DNA of 15,965 nucleotides from Treponema sp. (GTDB lineage: Bacteria > Spirochaetota > Spirochaetia > Treponematales > Breznakiellaceae): positions 1 through 15,965 of the forward strand of contig JAISWN010000196.1 of NCBI GenBank assembly GCA_031271075.1, in the 5' to 3' direction. Both the position numbers and the translations under genes were made by a program. The first letter of the stretch is position 1. Each line of letters begins with the position of its first letter. Positions 14,517 to 15,965 of this stretch are shown piece by piece. A model generated the notes under the pieces. The model made no database searches, was not told the DNA's origin, and saw nothing but the letters and a program-made list of their open reading frames with translations.

Positions 14517-15100
14517 TGAGTGATTGGTCCCCGGCGTATCCGGTTCGCTTAACCTCGGATTTGGTTGTTGATCTGCCCCTGGTTCGGGATCCCGCCACGG
14601 GTTTCGCCTTTTACTCCTTCAACATGATGGGAAAGGCAGGCTGGTGCAAAAAGACGGCTTCGGAACTGCTGTACCGGTTGAACCTGCGGCTCGACAAGCC
14701 TCCTGAAGCCTTCGTTACCGCGGAGGCCAAGGCCATCGCCCTTACCCAGGAGCTGGCGCGGAACCTCCGGCATGACCGGTATGTGGTGTTAAGAAAGAGC
14801 CGGAAAAGCTATATGCAGGATCCGATAAGCTTCCGGGGCGATTCGATCACCTCGGGGGATCAGGAATACTGGGTGGAGCAGACGGATCTTGATTACCTGC
14901 ACGGTAAAAGGGTTGTGCTGGTGGACGACGTGGTTTCCACCGGGGGAACCGCGAAGACCTTTCTGAAAGTCATCGGCCTGGTTCAATGCAGGTTGGAAGC
15001 CTTTTGCTGCGTCCTGACCGAAGGAACACAGTGGACCGAATTTGAGGGGATACCGGTGGTAAGTCTTAACCACATACCCCTGCCGGGGATTACCGGTTAA
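14516..15100 (+). CDS. Type I phosphoribosyltransferase, adenine/xanthine-like
   Basis: 194 residues; its ATG shares one base with the permease stop, so translation is coupled. The PRPP-binding motif VVLVDDVVSTGGT lies at residues 133-145. Upstream, FVTAEAKAIALTQELAR (67-82) and YVVLRKSRKSYM (89-100) take the place of the EarG and RKxxK segments of adenine phosphoribosyltransferases. The enzyme would transfer phosphoribose from PRPP to a base, making a nucleotide and pyrophosphate in the cytoplasm and trapping a base brought in by the permease. The N-terminal 60 residues are unlike E. coli Apt, so the acceptor base (adenine, xanthine, hypoxanthine or other) is open. A purely regulatory PRTase-fold protein, as in PurR, is a weaker alternative because no DNA-binding domain is present. 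Confidence 0.85.
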   Translation: MSDWSPAYPVRLTSDLVVDLPLVRDPATGFAFYSFNMMGKAGWCKKTASELLYRLNLRLDKPPEAFVTAEAKAIALTQELARNLRHDRYVVLRKSRKSYMQDPISFRGDSITSGDQEYWVEQTDLDYLHGKRVVLVDDVVSTGGTAKTFLKVIGLVQCRLEAFCCVLTEGTQWTEFEGIPVVSLNHIPLPGITG

Positions 15101-15183
15101 AGGCTGAACCTCCATCCGGCCCGGGGCACGGGTTTTCCGGGTCATTGCGCATACCCGCCGGACAGGGTATTATAAGGGTAATC

Positions 15184-15849
15184 ATGACGAATGCGGAAAT
15201 CCTTGCCTGTATCGATCACACCCTGCTAAAGCCCGTGGCGGGCTGGCAGGATATTTTAAAGCTCTGCGGCGAAGCCCTGGACTGGCATACCGCCTCGGTG
15301 TGTATCCCCCCCTGTTACGTGAAAGCGGCCCAGGATGAATTCGGCGGCGGGCTCACTATCTGTACGGTTGTCGGTTTCCCCCTGGGTTATTCGATCGCCG
15401 CGGCAAAGATTCTGGAAACCGAGCGGGCCGTCCTGAGCGGGGCCGCTGAAATTGATATGGTGATCAACATAGCCGATGTAAAGAGCGGCCATTTCGACTG
15501 GGTGGAAGAGGAGATCCGGCTTCTGCGGAAGGCCGCCGCCGGGCGTATCCTCAAGGTCATTGTGGAAACCTGTTACCTTACGGCGGATGAAAAGATCCGC
15601 CTCTGTGAAATTGTTACCCGCTCCGGGGCGGATTACATCAAAACATCCACCGGCTTCGGCAGCGCCGGCGCGGCTCCGGAGGACATCCGGCTTTTTAAGG
15701 CCCATATCGGCCCGGAAGTGAAGATCAAGGCCGCCGGGGGCATCAAAACTCGGGAACAGATGGTTGCGTTCATTGAAGCCGGGGCCAGCCGGATCGGAAC
15801 CAGTTCCGCGGCGGTTCTGGCCGCCAGAGGCGGGCCGGAGGGACCTTAG
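15184..15849 (+). CDS. deoC: Deoxyribose-phosphate aldolase
   Basis: 221 residues from ATG 15184, with AAGGG at 15174-15178; a TTG 39 bases upstream in the same frame is less likely, since ATG gives the family length and the usual start (MTNAEILACIDHTLLKP). It splits 2-deoxyribose 5-phosphate into acetaldehyde and glyceraldehyde 3-phosphate in the cytoplasm. Key residues are present: Schiff-base Lys153 in DYIKTSTGF, Lys182 in IKAAGGI, and Asp91 in GAAEIDMVIN. The gene follows the phosphoribosyltransferase after 83 bases and may be in the same transcript. Its product feeds the same triose pool as transketolase, linking it to the divergent operon. Part of its coding sequence is echoed at 13338-13369. 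Confidence 0.96.
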   Translation: MTNAEILACIDHTLLKPVAGWQDILKLCGEALDWHTASVCIPPCYVKAAQDEFGGGLTICTVVGFPLGYSIAAAKILETERAVLSGAAEIDMVINIADVKSGHFDWVEEEIRLLRKAAAGRILKVIVETCYLTADEKIRLCEIVTRSGADYIKTSTGFGSAGAAPEDIRLFKAHIGPEVKIKAAGGIKTREQMVAFIEAGASRIGTSSAAVLAARGGPEGP

Positions 15850-15860
15850 GGGGTTTGCTG

Positions 15861-15965
15861 GTGGATCAAAAACCCTGGTATCAAAAGCAGAACCTTGATA
15901 CAGCTTTTCCTTTTCGCGTCATGGATAGCCCGATGCGGGGTTTTTCTCTTCATTGGCATGAACCG
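15861..15965 (+). CDS. AraC-type regulator, N-terminal fragment cut by the window edge
   Basis: A GTG at 15861 has AGGGGG (15848-15853) seven bases ahead, overlapping the deoC stop, and opens a frame of 35 codons still open at the window end. The visible protein contains AFPFRVMDSP followed by RGFSLHWHEP. A Phe-Pro-rich start leading to HxHE is typical of the cupin sensor domain at the N-terminus of AraC-family activators. The DNA-binding part would lie outside the window. A stand-alone cupin is the alternative. Close spacing suggests it shares the deoC transcript. Confidence 0.65.
   Translation, partial: MDQKPWYQKQNLDTAFPFRVMDSPMRGFSLHWHEP

Noticed and set aside
15145..15173. Promoter for deoC (TTGCGC-17-TATTAT)
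   Set aside because: The -35 matches only half the consensus, and the start point would fall after the deoC ribosome site.

Overview
The window looks like the chromosome of a Gram-negative, spirochaete-like bacterium. A Treponema-type host of moderate G+C is my best guess. This rests on overall impression (AGGAG-type ribosome sites, exported solute-binding protein, short GAACAA/TTGTTC inverted repeats between genes) and not on a diagnostic marker. No rRNA, tRNA, CRISPR array, transposase or integrase was found, and genes are densely packed with no gene-free stretch over 300 bases.

Region 1 (1-6427, plus strand) is a tight four-gene operon that I cannot assign to a named system. It holds a large Hsp70/actin-fold ATPase cut off at the window edge; a protein with signal peptide, 35-residue repeats, one membrane segment, a coiled coil and a C-terminal domain; a duplicated coiled-coil protein with a GYF_2-like domain; and a membrane-anchored transglutaminase-like protein with a Cys-His-Glu triad. 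Charge around the membrane segments places most of the machinery on the cytoplasmic face, with the repeat tract outside. The region is visibly more A/T-rich than what follows.

Region 2 (6500-12355, minus strand) is a second operon, read right to left from a near-consensus promoter: split transketolase (N then C subunit), then solute-binding protein, fused double permease and ATPase of the ferric/AfuABC class of ABC importers. Linkage to transketolase favours sugar-phosphate uptake over iron. Two genes carry single-base frameshifts (transketolase N-subunit at a G7 run; ATPase near 7357). The gaps on either side of the binding-protein gene carry strong inverted repeats; the one before the permease can fold as a nested multi-branch structure.

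Region 3 (12511-15965, plus strand) starts with a divergent DeoR-family regulator whose promoter places the transcription start at the ATG, so its message is probably leaderless. Then come an NCS2-like permease, a type I phosphoribosyltransferase, deoxyribose-phosphate aldolase (deoC) and the start of an AraC-type regulator. Together they suggest purine or nucleoside salvage beside the sugar-phosphate operon, with the DeoR protein as likely shared sensor. A 31-32-base fragment of deoC lies in the gap between regulator and permease, evidence of past rearrangement.
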